A stretch of DNA of 46,535 nucleotides, taken from positions 1 to 46,535 of the forward strand of contig JAJRZQ010000045.1 in assembly GCA_024275165.1 (NCBI GenBank). Reading direction: 5' to 3'. Below the pieces are notes generated by a model, which did not search any database, was not told where the DNA came from, and saw only the letters and a list, made by a program, of their open reading frames with translations. The DNA comes from a bacterium. Lineage in GTDB: Bacteria; SAR324; XYD2-FULL-50-16. Positions 38,904 through 46,318 of the stretch are shown in pieces (positions within the stretch are counted from its first letter, which is position 1; each line of letters opens with the position of its first letter). The position numbers were made by a program, and so were the translations under genes.

Positions 38904-39326
38904 ATGGCCCTAGAACGAACACTTTCCATCATTAAACCCGACGGAGTCGCCCAAGGGGTGATCGGTGATATTCTCAACCGCTTTGAAAAAGCGGGCTTGA
39001 AAATCGTAGCCCTTAAACTAACCCAGCTCTCTTTACAAGAGGCAGAGGGCTTTTACGCCGTACACCGTGCCCGTCCCTTTTTTGGCGAACTCACCGAATA
39101 CATGGCGAGCGGCCCCGTAGTGATCAGTGTTTTGGAAGGGGAAAACGCAATCAGCGCCAACCGCGACCTCATGGGGGCGACCAACCCCGCGGAAGCGGCC
39201 GAAGGCACCATTCGCAAGGCTTTTGCCCGCTCCATTGGAGAAAACACGGTGCATGGCTCCGATGCCCCAGACACGGCAGCAACAGAAATCGCTTATTTCT
39301 TTGCCACCACGGAACTCGTAAACTAA
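38904..39326 (+). CDS. ndk: nucleoside diphosphate kinase
   Basis: Transfers phosphate between NTPs and NDPs through a phospho-histidine, 140 residues (usual length). It begins [18 protein letters not shown]. The active site NTVHGSDA carries His117, and KPD plus [13 protein letters not shown] plus [15 protein letters not shown] are typical. A TATAAT lies at 38887-38892, only 11 bases before the ATG, so if used the mRNA would be almost leaderless; the weak ACGAGG site then would not be transcribed in full. It is monocistronic between two hairpins. Confidence 0.97.
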   Translation: MALERTLSIIKPDGVAQGVIGDILNRFEKAGLKIVALKLTQLSLQEAEGFYAVHRARPFFGELTEYMASGPVVISVLEGENAISANRDLMGATNPAEAAEGTIRKAFARSIGENTVHGSDAPDTAATEIAYFFATTELVN

Positions 39327-39364
39327 AGGACCTCAAAGTTTTTTAAAAATTCTGTAAAACCCAA

Positions 39365-39402
39365 CTCAACTAGGGCAAGGGCAAAACCCCGCCTTAGTTG
39401 AG
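39365..39402. repeat. long hairpin between ndk and the next gene
   Basis: CTCAACTAGGGC (39365-39376) pairs over 12 positions (one G-U) with GCCTTAGTTGAG (39391-39402); an inner GGG/CCC pairing can extend it. No T-run follows, so it is not a classical terminator. It is 65 bases before the ATG of the following gene and might act on that leader RNA. Confidence 0.55.
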
Positions 39403-39467
39403 CGGGGTAAATCGGATACAAAGATCAAACCAAAGCTTATCAACTCGGTATTTTTAGGAGGCCGGAC

Positions 39468-40643
39468 ATGCTGCTGCATGACCTAAGAACTCAATTTAAT
39501 CAAACGATTCCCGTGTGCGAGGGTTTTTTTAAGCTCATGCAGCAAACCTTTGGTTTTTACGCTGACTTGAGCAATCACTTCATCGCCAACCTAGGCACCA
39601 GGCTGGAACAGGGAAGATTAAACGAGTTCTTGAGCGGTGAGCTAAAGGTCAAACTCATGGAACCGGCTTTTTGCCAGGGGCTGGAAGAACGAAAAAAACA
39701 AATCCTCGCTGAAACCATCAAGCTAGAACAGTTTATCGCCTCGGGTCACCTGCAACTCGACTACCTCAATGATTTAGAAGCCTTAAAGGGCGTATCCAAC
39801 AACTTATACGACCTCTTAACCCGTCATTGGGAAATCTATAAATACGAAAAACAAGCGATCAGCCCAAACCATTTAGTGGGCTTGATGCAAGAAATTGATC
39901 GCATCGCGATCGGCTGGGATAGTTATTTAGAGAAGTATCTCGCCGTAGGCAAGCTCTTGCGCGAGACCGGCCACTTCCCCGAGAAAAAAGGCTTTGCCCC
40001 GGTAAAGGTCTACTTCCACCTGCTCGAAGGGTCTCCCTTTGATTTAGAAGTGAGCAACCAACTCAATCGGTTTTTGTTCAACGCCTATGAGTTTGTCTTG
40101 CTCAGCCATGGGTTAAAAGCCGATCACAGCCGCCCCGAAATACTCAACCAAGAAAGCCTGAACCCTGTCAGCCTGCTATTGTGGATCCCCCAGGACTTGG
40201 CTGCCAGCTTTGCCAAACTCTTGAGCTATCTTTCCATTGAGGTCATTAAACGGGAAACCTTAGTCAAATATGTCATGGAAGTCGTGGCAGCGGGCAGCGG
40301 CAAGGAGGTGCCCAAAACCGTTACCCTCAGCTACCAAAAAAAGTTGGCCAAACTGCTCGAAACCCTGCCCGCGGGGAGCTATTTCACGATTCATGAAGAA
40401 GAAATGGCCGATTCCGTGGCCATGCTGACCCAACTCGTCCATGAACTCGACCGCTTTTCAATCCAATACAAGGACTTACTCGCGGCGACCTCGAAACGGA
40501 TCAACCACCTCCGTCCCCAAGAAAACAAAACTCCCGCCAAAGCCCCCGGCCCCTCAACAGGGGCAAACCCGAAAGGGGAAAGTCAAGGAGAAGTGAAAAT
40601 CAATGTGGATCAAAAAGAACATCACGGCTTTCTCACCTCCTAA
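39468..40643 (+). CDS. unknown helical cytoplasmic protein
   Basis: I do not recognise this protein of 391 residues. It is predicted all-helical with no signal peptide or membrane segment. The N-terminus reads LHDLRTQFNQTIPVCEGF; other stretches are NHFIANLGTRLEQGRL, GVSNNLYDLLTRHWEIY and YLEKYLAVGKLLRETGHF. The last ~45 residues are low-complexity (Pro, Lys, Gly, Ser) and end HHGFLTS. AGGAGG lies 8 bases before the ATG, one of the best ribosome sites in the window, so it is probably well expressed. A 38-base hairpin precedes it. It converges with the response-regulator gene (9-base gap) and does not belong to the cytochrome transcript. Confidence 0.8.
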   Translation: MLLHDLRTQFNQTIPVCEGFFKLMQQTFGFYADLSNHFIANLGTRLEQGRLNEFLSGELKVKLMEPAFCQGLEERKKQILAETIKLEQFIASGHLQLDYLNDLEALKGVSNNLYDLLTRHWEIYKYEKQAISPNHLVGLMQEIDRIAIGWDSYLEKYLAVGKLLRETGHFPEKKGFAPVKVYFHLLEGSPFDLEVSNQLNRFLFNAYEFVLLSHGLKADHSRPEILNQESLNPVSLLLWIPQDLAASFAKLLSYLSIEVIKRETLVKYVMEVVAAGSGKEVPKTVTLSYQKKLAKLLETLPAGSYFTIHEEEMADSVAMLTQLVHELDRFSIQYKDLLAATSKRINHLRPQENKTPAKAPGPSTGANPKGESQGEVKINVDQKEHHGFLTS

Positions 40644-40652
40644 GACCCCCAT

Positions 40653-41321
40653 TCAATTCAAAGTCAACATATAGCCGACCCCCCGCACGGTGCGGATATA
40701 TTCTTGCGGGGTCACCTCTTCAAATTTTTTGCGGATCGACTTGATATGGACATCCACCACATTGGTGTTGGGATCGAAATCATAGCCCCATACATTTTCT
40801 AAAATCTGCGTACGGCTCACCACGCAGTCTTGGTTGCGAACCAGATATTCTAAAATCGCGTATTCCTTGGGGCGCAATTGCAACTCTTGATCCCCCACAA
40901 AAACCCGATGGCTTTGGGTATTGATTTTTAAATCCCCTAGGGATAATTCCACCCGCAACCCTTGTTTTCTACGGAGTAAAGCACGAATTCGGGCCAAAAA
41001 CTCATCAAAGGCAAAGGGCTTGGTCAAGTAATCGTCGGCGCCGGCGTCTAACCCGGTGACCCGCTCCTTCACCGACACCCGGGCCGTCAACATCAAAATT
41101 GGGGTTTGTACCCCATGGCCACGCAAGGACTTGCAGATTTCAATGCCGTTCATGCGGGGCAGGTTGATATCTAAAATGATCAAGTCGTAAGAAGTCCCCA
41201 ACCCGTAATCCAGCCCCTCGCGCCCATCAGCGAGGTGATCTAGGGTAAAGCGTTCTTCTTCCAACCCTTTTTTGATAAATGAAGCGACCCCGGCTTCATC
41301 TTCGACCAACAGAATTCTCAT
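40653..41321 (-). CDS. OmpR/PhoB-family response regulator
   Basis: DNA-binding response regulator, 222 residues. The receiver domain has the acidic pair (LLVEDEA, residues 7-8), phospho-acceptor Asp51 in LIILDINLPRMNG, the switch Thr in LMLTARVS and the Lys in DDYLTKPFAFDE. The C-terminal winged helix is of the OmpR type: LRPKEYAILEYLVRNQ, then ENVWGYDFDPNTNVVDVHI and IRTVRGVGYML. The sequence is closest in feel to CusR/CopR-type regulators. AAAGGTG precedes ATG 41321. It is the last gene of the minus-strand cytochrome run, and the kinase at the right edge (46.3 kb) is its likely partner. Confidence 0.95.
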   Translation of the reverse strand: MRILLVEDEAGVASFIKKGLEEERFTLDHLADGREGLDYGLGTSYDLIILDINLPRMNGIEICKSLRGHGVQTPILMLTARVSVKERVTGLDAGADDYLTKPFAFDEFLARIRALLRRKQGLRVELSLGDLKINTQSHRVFVGDQELQLRPKEYAILEYLVRNQDCVVSRTQILENVWGYDFDPNTNVVDVHIKSIRKKFEEVTPQEYIRTVRGVGYMLTLN

Positions 41322-41328
41322 TGCACCT

Positions 41329-41994
41329 TTATTTGCCTTTTAATTCCCGACATCCGAAAAAATCCTTTTTGGAAAGAACATGGATATTTTCTTTTTTAAA
41401 CAGCTCCGCGAAGGCCTGTGCGTCATTTTTATGATAACTGTGATCATCCCCTTCATGAATCTCACAAAAAAACACCTTAAAGGAGATATTCAACTCGTCT
41501 TGCATATCCACCAGCCCCTTTGAGTAAGGCTTGATCCCAAATTCAGACTGCTTAATGACAAAATCCCCCTCCACTTGGACCACGGGGGGGAAGTACTCAA
41601 ACCGGGTCGCGATGGTAATGGGCCGCACCGTACCCCTTAAAGAAAGCAGACTTTGGACTTTTCTCGGTTTGGTTGAAGGCACAAAGTTTTCTAAATTGAT
41701 GGTGATTTCAGGGTACTTTTTCGCGTTGATGTAGTCTTCATCTTCCAAGACGCTTAAAACCCCGGGCAGGTTGAAGTCGAGCTCACTAAAGTGGAGGATG
41801 ATTTTCCCGCGATATTGGTCATTCTCTTCGATTAATTTCCCCTCGTGCTTCAGCGCTCGGCCTTGAAAATCAAAAAAATTGGTTTTCCCCTCGATGTCGA
41901 TGAAGCCTTTTTGCAAAATATAATAGACTTCGTACTCGGTGGCATGGGCTGCCCAGGGCAGCAAAAAAAACAAGAGGGCAAGCATTGCCTTCAT
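41329..41994 (-). CDS. YceI-like periplasmic protein
   Basis: Exported beta-barrel protein of the YceI family, which binds isoprenoid or lipid ligands such as quinone-like molecules; 221 residues. The leader MKAMLALLFFLLPWAAHA is a clear signal peptide. The family pattern is kept: YPEITINLENF, LRGTVRPITIATRF, FVIKQSEFGIKPYSKGL and VDMQDELNISFKV. The C-terminal ~45 residues (HEGDDHSYHKNDAQ, then a KKDFFGC end) go beyond the usual domain. ATG 41994 overlaps the stop of the 13-heme cytochrome by one base (TGATG); a TTG one codon earlier is possible. Co-expression with cytochromes suggests a role in quinone or haem-related electron transfer, which is inference. Confidence 0.85.
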   Translation of the reverse strand: MKAMLALLFFLLPWAAHATEYEVYYILQKGFIDIEGKTNFFDFQGRALKHEGKLIEENDQYRGKIILHFSELDFNLPGVLSVLEDEDYINAKKYPEITINLENFVPSTKPRKVQSLLSLRGTVRPITIATRFEYFPPVVQVEGDFVIKQSEFGIKPYSKGLVDMQDELNISFKVFFCEIHEGDDHSYHKNDAQAFAELFKKENIHVLSKKDFFGCRELKGK

Positions 41995-43235
41995 CAAGGT
42001 TCCTTCGGGAATTCATCGGCAAAGCGATGGGTTTTTTTCAAGCGTTTCAGCCGCTGGATCGGGTTTTCTCGATGTTTTCTTTTCCCGAATTTTTTTACCC
42101 TATGATCCCAGAGATCGCCAAAGGGCTCACTGTGGCATTTCACGCAGCGCTTTCTTACCATTTTATAGGTGAGCCGGTTGTCTTTCGGGTTATGGCAGCC
42201 CTCGCAACTCATGGTGCGGTACATGGGGTCGGGGCCGGCCCTTTCCCCCTTGGCATTGAGAAAGTCACCGAGCATCACCTTGCGCGCCACCTGATGGCAG
42301 GTATCGCATTGATTTTTCCCCGGCAATTTATATTGCTTGTTAGGGTGGCACTCCTTGCAAGCTATCTTTTTATGCAGATTCTTTAAAGGGAAAACCGCCT
42401 TGTCATGGTTAAAACGCCGGACACTCTTTTCTTCTTTGAGGTGGTTCCACCCCAAGGCTTGGTGACAATTCTTACAGTTGGGCAGTCGCTTTGCGTGAGG
42501 GTCTTGATGGCACCGGTCGCAGCGGCCCGGTATATCCTTAAAAGGAACCACCCGCGGGTTTTTTTCGCTTTTGTGGTGGCAGGCCTGGCAGAGCAGATTT
42601 TTATGCTTGCCTGCAATGGGGAAGTCGGAATCCTTGTCATGATCGAATTTCGTTTTATCCCAAGCGGAATCTCGGTGGCAATCCACACAAAACCGGTCAT
42701 CAAACTGCTTGGCATGCGGGTTTTTATGACAACTGTCGCAAGCTTTGTCCAACCCTTGATAACTAAACAGTTCGCGCTGCTTTTTATCGATGAGCAAGCT
42801 TTTGCTCTTTTCACTGCGGAATTTTTGCTGATGGCATTTTTTGCATTCGACCCGTTGGTGCGCCCCCTCTAAAGGAAAATCAACCTGATCGTGATCCACC
42901 TGTTGGATATCATAGATCCGGGCCTCTCGCCCTTGATGCTCACCATGACAGGTTTGACAAGAAGGAGGTTTTTGATAAAGCCCATGAAACCCCTCTTTTT
43001 CTTCTAAGCTTACGGCGATTTCCCGGTGGCAGGAAAGACAATTCTCATCAATCACCCCCTGATTTAAGCTGTGGCAAGAAAAACAACCTTGGGTCGTTTC
43101 CAAATAGGCATGGGCCTGACTTAAGGGGCCCGGGCTTAGAAAATCGCCCAAACGATGCAAAACCGGCTTACCGGCCCCTTGGCTCAATCCGGGAAACATA
43201 AAAAAAAAGCAAATCAGCCCAAGCTTATACCTCAT
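41994..43235 (-). CDS. 13-heme c-type cytochrome, periplasmic
   Basis: Multiheme electron carrier of 413 residues with 13 CxxCH heme sites and the signal peptide MRYKLGLICFFFMFPGLSQG. The start at 43235 is chosen for that leader. Sites in order: CFSCH, CLSCH, CQTCH, CKKCH, CDSCH, CVDCH, CQACH, CDRCH, CKNCH, CKECH, CDTCH, CEGCH, CVKCH. The middle is built of a repeated module of the form (F/V)xHD...FPLxxxHxxxxCxxCH: VDHDQVDFPLEGAH, FDHDKDSDFPIAGKH, FNHDKAVFPLKNLH. Such modules are known in large cytochromes of metal- and sulfur-respiring bacteria. The C-terminal ~40 residues are very basic. It overlaps the cytochrome b gene by 11 bases and YceI by 1. Confidence 0.93.
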   Translation of the reverse strand: MRYKLGLICFFFMFPGLSQGAGKPVLHRLGDFLSPGPLSQAHAYLETTQGCFSCHSLNQGVIDENCLSCHREIAVSLEEKEGFHGLYQKPPSCQTCHGEHQGREARIYDIQQVDHDQVDFPLEGAHQRVECKKCHQQKFRSEKSKSLLIDKKQRELFSYQGLDKACDSCHKNPHAKQFDDRFCVDCHRDSAWDKTKFDHDKDSDFPIAGKHKNLLCQACHHKSEKNPRVVPFKDIPGRCDRCHQDPHAKRLPNCKNCHQALGWNHLKEEKSVRRFNHDKAVFPLKNLHKKIACKECHPNKQYKLPGKNQCDTCHQVARKVMLGDFLNAKGERAGPDPMYRTMSCEGCHNPKDNRLTYKMVRKRCVKCHSEPFGDLWDHRVKKFGKRKHRENPIQRLKRLKKTHRFADEFPKEP

Positions 43236-43848
43236 GATCCCTTTTCGCCTCCAGGGCCCGCAATTGCAAGCTGTGATGTTCTTCCATGTACTCTCGAGGC
43301 ACAAACCCCCCATTAAACATCCCGGGCAAACCTTTTTTTGTGCTGGGATTGACCAACGCCATGAAAAGATGCCCCATCACCAACACCAAGGCAGCACAAG
43401 CAATTAAAGTATGCAGCCAGCGAGGGGCCATGCCCTGTGGGGCGAGCCACAACCAAACCCCGGTCAACTGCAATAAAATCGAATTCACCAAACTAGCCAA
43501 GGCGTTGATCTTTTGCCCGAAATTAAACTTTTCCTGGGCGGAATGCTGGTGAGTCCTTTGCGCTTGAATCCATTGCTTATCCAAATCCCCAAAGCTTGCG
43601 ATGTCGGTTAAATCCTGGGTAATAACCTCTGTTTTGCCCGCTAGGCTGACAATAGGGGGCAAACAGATCAAGACTATTCCCATGATCTTATGCAGATCAC
43701 TGAGGAACTCACCGCGCTGCATCCCCAACCAGCCCTCTAAGGCAAGCCAAAAGCCCGAAAGCAGCAAAATCAAAAAGGGGACCGCGTTAGCCCAATGCAA
43801 AAGGATCTCGGTTTTATGGAAGCGTTTGATCCAGCCAATGGGAGTCAT
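43225..43848 (-). CDS. cytochrome b subunit, FdnI (formate dehydrogenase gamma)-like
   Basis: Integral membrane diheme b cytochrome, about 207 residues, with four predicted helices. Candidate heme ligands are His in LLHWANAV (helix I), DLHKIMG (II), RWLHTLIA and VMGHLFMAL (IV). The C-terminal GLPGMFNGGFVPREYMEEHH matches the family's ...M-x-x-G-x-V-x-x-x-Y-x-x-x-H-H end. This subunit normally passes electrons between quinone and a periplasmic partner. No formate dehydrogenase alpha or beta subunit is next to it, so the neighbouring c-cytochromes are the expected partners. The start at 43848 lies 1 base after the pentaheme stop, with AGGA upstream. Confidence 0.88.
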   Translation of the reverse strand: MTPIGWIKRFHKTEILLHWANAVPFLILLLSGFWLALEGWLGMQRGEFLSDLHKIMGIVLICLPPIVSLAGKTEVITQDLTDIASFGDLDKQWIQAQRTHQHSAQEKFNFGQKINALASLVNSILLQLTGVWLWLAPQGMAPRWLHTLIACAALVLVMGHLFMALVNPSTKKGLPGMFNGGFVPREYMEEHHSLQLRALEAKRDHEV

Positions 43849-43849
43849 A

Positions 43850-44824
43850 TCAAATCCTGTTGCGCTGCGTAAAAATCCTTCGCCCAAAATCGGTGCGAGA
43901 GGTTCGCCGATTCACCTGAAACTCTACATATTCCGCTTCAGCTCGGGCTGAAGCGGAAAAAACAAAGCGTTTTTTAACCCTCTTACCGGGGAGGATGTTC
44001 CGCTTTTCCTCCACATAAAAGGTCACTATTTTTTCTTCTAAGGTCTTACCGCTAGGATTTTTTAAGGCCACAATCAAGTCAATCGCCTTGAAGCCGAAAA
44101 TCCCACTCGGCAAGCTATGGGGAATCTGGTGAGAAATCACCAAGTCAACGATAAAGCGCTCTTTTTGCTCCATAAACTTCGAGCTGATTCGCACCCAATC
44201 TTGATCGTCAAAGGGCTTTACATCGAGATTGAAGGTATGGCGGCCCACTTTTTGTTCCCAGTGCAAATATTGAAAAATCCCTTGGGGGATAAGTTTCCTC
44301 TCAGCTCGAGGCATGTGGCATTGCTGGCAGGTTTTAAGCTCTTTTTTGGGGTTGAGTTGTTGGACCCCCTCCCATTCTTTGAGATGCTCTTTGTGACAGG
44401 TACCGCAAAGTTTGGAATCTCGATAAAAGGGATCTTCCGTTTTACTGGCATGAGCGGGCAAAATGAATAAAGGGCCGGCGAGTTCTTGATCCGGGGTCAG
44501 GTGACAGGTGACACAGGTTACCCCTTCTGTAATATTGTTTTGCCGAACGCTCAATTTCTTGGACCCATAAATGGGGGCGGTGGCATGGCATACCAGGCAC
44601 TTTTTTACCGCGTAATTGTCGGTTTGCCGCTGAAAGTGAACGGAACGATAGGCCTGAGCGTGCCGACTTTTTTCCCACTCTTGATATTCATTCAGGTGGC
44701 ATTCTTTGCATTGCTCTGCCTTGGCCGTATGGGGCGGGGCTTCCACCAAATCGCTGTGGAGAAAGCAACCGCTCAAAGCCCAAAGAGGCAGCAAGACGAT
44801 AAAATTACGAATAAACTGTTTCAT
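43850..44824 (-). CDS. pentaheme c-type cytochrome lipoprotein (cytochrome c554-like)
   Basis: Predicted lipoprotein of 324 residues: the leader MKQFIRNFIVLLPLWALSGC puts the lipidated Cys at 20. Five CxxCH sites are present: CKECH, CLVCH, CVTCH, CGTCH, CQQCH. The pattern CKECHLNEYQEWEKSRHAQAY is typical of the c554/HAO-related group, where a W-x-x-S-x-H follows the first heme. The C-terminal ~150 residues have no hemes and look like a beta-sandwich (HTFNLDVKPF, IVDLVISHQIPHSLPSG, VTFYVEEKRNILPGKRV). It starts the block pentaheme, cytochrome b, 13-heme, YceI, RR, and directly precedes cytochrome b. The candidate operator at 44851-44877 lies upstream. Confidence 0.9.
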   Translation of the reverse strand: MKQFIRNFIVLLPLWALSGCFLHSDLVEAPPHTAKAEQCKECHLNEYQEWEKSRHAQAYRSVHFQRQTDNYAVKKCLVCHATAPIYGSKKLSVRQNNITEGVTCVTCHLTPDQELAGPLFILPAHASKTEDPFYRDSKLCGTCHKEHLKEWEGVQQLNPKKELKTCQQCHMPRAERKLIPQGIFQYLHWEQKVGRHTFNLDVKPFDDQDWVRISSKFMEQKERFIVDLVISHQIPHSLPSGIFGFKAIDLIVALKNPSGKTLEEKIVTFYVEEKRNILPGKRVKKRFVFSASARAEAEYVEFQVNRRTSRTDFGRRIFTQRNRI

Positions 44825-44850
44825 GGACCAAAGCAAAATGACTAACTTTA

Positions 44851-44877
44851 GAAACCTCAGCAAAATGAAGAGGTTTC
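44851..44877 (-). promoter_or_regulatory. inverted repeat upstream of the pentaheme cytochrome
   Basis: GAAACCTC (44851-44858) and GAGGTTTC (44870-44877), perfect over 8 bases with an 11-base spacer, 26 bases before the ATG. A direct repeat AGCAAAATGA also occurs at 44832-44841 and 44859-44868. It could be an operator or leader hairpin. No convincing -35/-10 pair was found beside it. Confidence 0.4.
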
Positions 44878-44966
44878 GCGCAGGGCTGAAGGCCTTGCCA
44901 AATCAATATGTTACACACCTTGATTTGCGTTAGGGTTGTGGATTTTCTTCCCAACGCCCAAGACTG

Positions 44967-44992
44967 AAAAACTCCATGAAGGGAGTTTTTTT
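44967..44992. terminator. hairpin terminator after the octaheme gene
   Basis: AAAAACTCC (44967-44975), 6-base loop, GGAGTTTTT (44982-44990) with further T. It reads as a terminator in both directions. On the minus strand it ends the octaheme transcript 10 bases after the stop, so the pentaheme block probably has its own promoter or receives attenuated read-through. Confidence 0.7.
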
Positions 44993-45002
44993 ATAGGCTC
45001 CT

Positions 45003-45701
45003 TTAGTCTCCTTCGCCAAGCCATTTAGCTCCATGGCACTTATAACAAGAAGAAGGGGCTTTTGTCCCGCCCGTCAAGGCTGCCCCATGGCAAGGGCTGC
45101 AAAAGGCATCGGGTTGATTGAGGTTTTTCCCGTGCAAATACCCATCTTGGCTCTCAACATGCGGGGTTTTAATCCAATAGTCGCTATGGCAGCTATAGCA
45201 AGAAGGGGCGTTACCCGCTCCCTTCAAGTCCGCGCCGTGGCAATTGAGACAAGATTTTTCCGGGGTATATAAAGACACCCCATGATAATATCCCCCCCTT
45301 TGATCAATATGAATGGCGAGGGGCTCCCAAACCGCGCCATGGCATTGATAGCAACTAGGCCTGGAATAGCGCCCTTTTAAGTCCGAACCGTGGCAGGGGG
45401 TGCAGGTTGTGGCGGCGATGACCGCGCCGGAGCGGTGCATGGAACCTTGCCGACTGACTTGATGATCATCCCGATTCCATAAAACATCATGGCAGGAGTA
45501 GCAGCCCTTGATCGGGCCGTTGCCGTTTAAATTTATTCCATGGCATGCGGTACAGTTTTTTGCCCCCTTATAGAGCTTTTTACCATGCATCTTCCCATTT
45601 AAATTGATGTTGTGGGAAGTCAGCCCCTTCAGCGCGTCCTTACAACCGACACTGATGAAACTCAGCAACAATAAACTTAAAATTAAAACATAAAACCGCA
45701 T
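45003..45701 (-). CDS. octaheme c-type cytochrome lipoprotein made of four diheme repeats
   Basis: Predicted lipoprotein of 232 residues with Cys20 in the lipobox SVGC and eight CxxCH sites. The mature protein is four copies of a ~50-residue unit, starting at heme cysteines 50, 100, 151 and 201. Each has CxxCHGxxLxG followed 12-13 residues later by CYxCHxxxW. Outside the heme motifs there are exactly eight histidines (30, 39, 80, 89, 131, 140, 181, 190), in four H-x8-H pairs, one pair before each unit. This fits bis-His ligation of all eight hemes. The ribosome site GGAGGAGG is strong. The start overlaps the end of the preceding exported-protein gene by 19 bases. Likely an elongated periplasmic or surface wire; no named family recognised. 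Confidence 0.9.
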   Translation of the reverse strand: MRFYVLILSLLLLSFISVGCKDALKGLTSHNINLNGKMHGKKLYKGAKNCTACHGINLNGNGPIKGCYSCHDVLWNRDDHQVSRQGSMHRSGAVIAATTCTPCHGSDLKGRYSRPSCYQCHGAVWEPLAIHIDQRGGYYHGVSLYTPEKSCLNCHGADLKGAGNAPSCYSCHSDYWIKTPHVESQDGYLHGKNLNQPDAFCSPCHGAALTGGTKAPSSCYKCHGAKWLGEGD

Positions 45702-46234
45702 AAAACGCCTCCTCCAATTAAGCCGCCAAACGAATTGGCTGTCGCCTCACAAGCAAAGGGACCAAATTGTTCTTGAAGCTTGAACAATAAAACCCCATAA
45801 TGCACATCTTTTGCGGTGAAAAAAGGAGTTAGGTCAAGACTCCCGGTTTGGGTTTCGGTTGTCTCGGCAATACCGTAACCAATACCGGGGCCAATCCCAT
45901 CTAAGCCCCAAACATCGGTAAACAGGGCAAACCAATCAGCCTCAACCGACCTCATGCCCACCGTCACGGTTCCACTGGCACCGTTCTTGGTTTTTAGGGC
46001 CGAACCAGTTAGAGTATGCAGATAAATGGTCGTCTCTTGCTGCATTCCCCAAAACAAATCAGCCTGATACCCCCCCATTACCGAGAGACCCAGCATAGGA
46101 ATCCCTTGACTGGTCAAAGAAACCCCGCCCAAGACTTTCGCTTCACCGGCGCGCAAATTTTTTGCCTGAAAGGAAAAAAGAATCAAAAAAGTTAGCGTTA
46201 AGGGTCCAAAAAGTTTTTTATAATCCAAAGACAT
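45683..46234 (-). CDS. small exported Gly-rich protein, possible outer-membrane beta-barrel
   Basis: Protein of 183 residues that I do not recognise. The start at 46234 (MSLDYKKLFGPLTLTF) has GAGGAAAAC upstream and gives a normal signal peptide; an ATG ten codons earlier would spoil it. The mature part is rich in Gly and alternating hydrophobic residues (KVLGGVSLTSQG, LGLSVMGGYQADLFWG, GTVTVGMRSVEADWF, GIGPGIGYGIAET), with a terminal Phe, as in small outer-membrane beta-barrels. It overlaps the octaheme lipoprotein gene and follows the kinase gene, so it belongs to the cytochrome run. An outer-membrane role is inference from composition. Confidence 0.72.
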   Translation of the reverse strand: MSLDYKKLFGPLTLTFLILFSFQAKNLRAGEAKVLGGVSLTSQGIPMLGLSVMGGYQADLFWGMQQETTIYLHTLTGSALKTKNGASGTVTVGMRSVEADWFALFTDVWGLDGIGPGIGYGIAETTETQTGSLDLTPFFTAKDVHYGVLLFKLQEQFGPFACEATANSFGGLIGGGVLCGFMF

Positions 46235-46318
46235 GGTTTTCCTCAAAGCAAAAGCAACTACCAAAGTGCCTAAATGTCAGTTTAGCAAAAAAAAATTAAA
46301 TTGTAATAACCTACTTCA

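Noticed and set aside
42405-42872. Long open frame opposite the 13-heme cytochrome
   Set aside because: Antisense shadow; the minus strand has 13 CxxCH motifs and a signal peptide, which settles the coding strand.
43225-43848. Formate dehydrogenase gamma subunit as evidence of a formate dehydrogenase operon
   Set aside because: No molybdopterin or iron-sulfur subunit is present in the neighbouring genes; only the cytochrome b type can be claimed.
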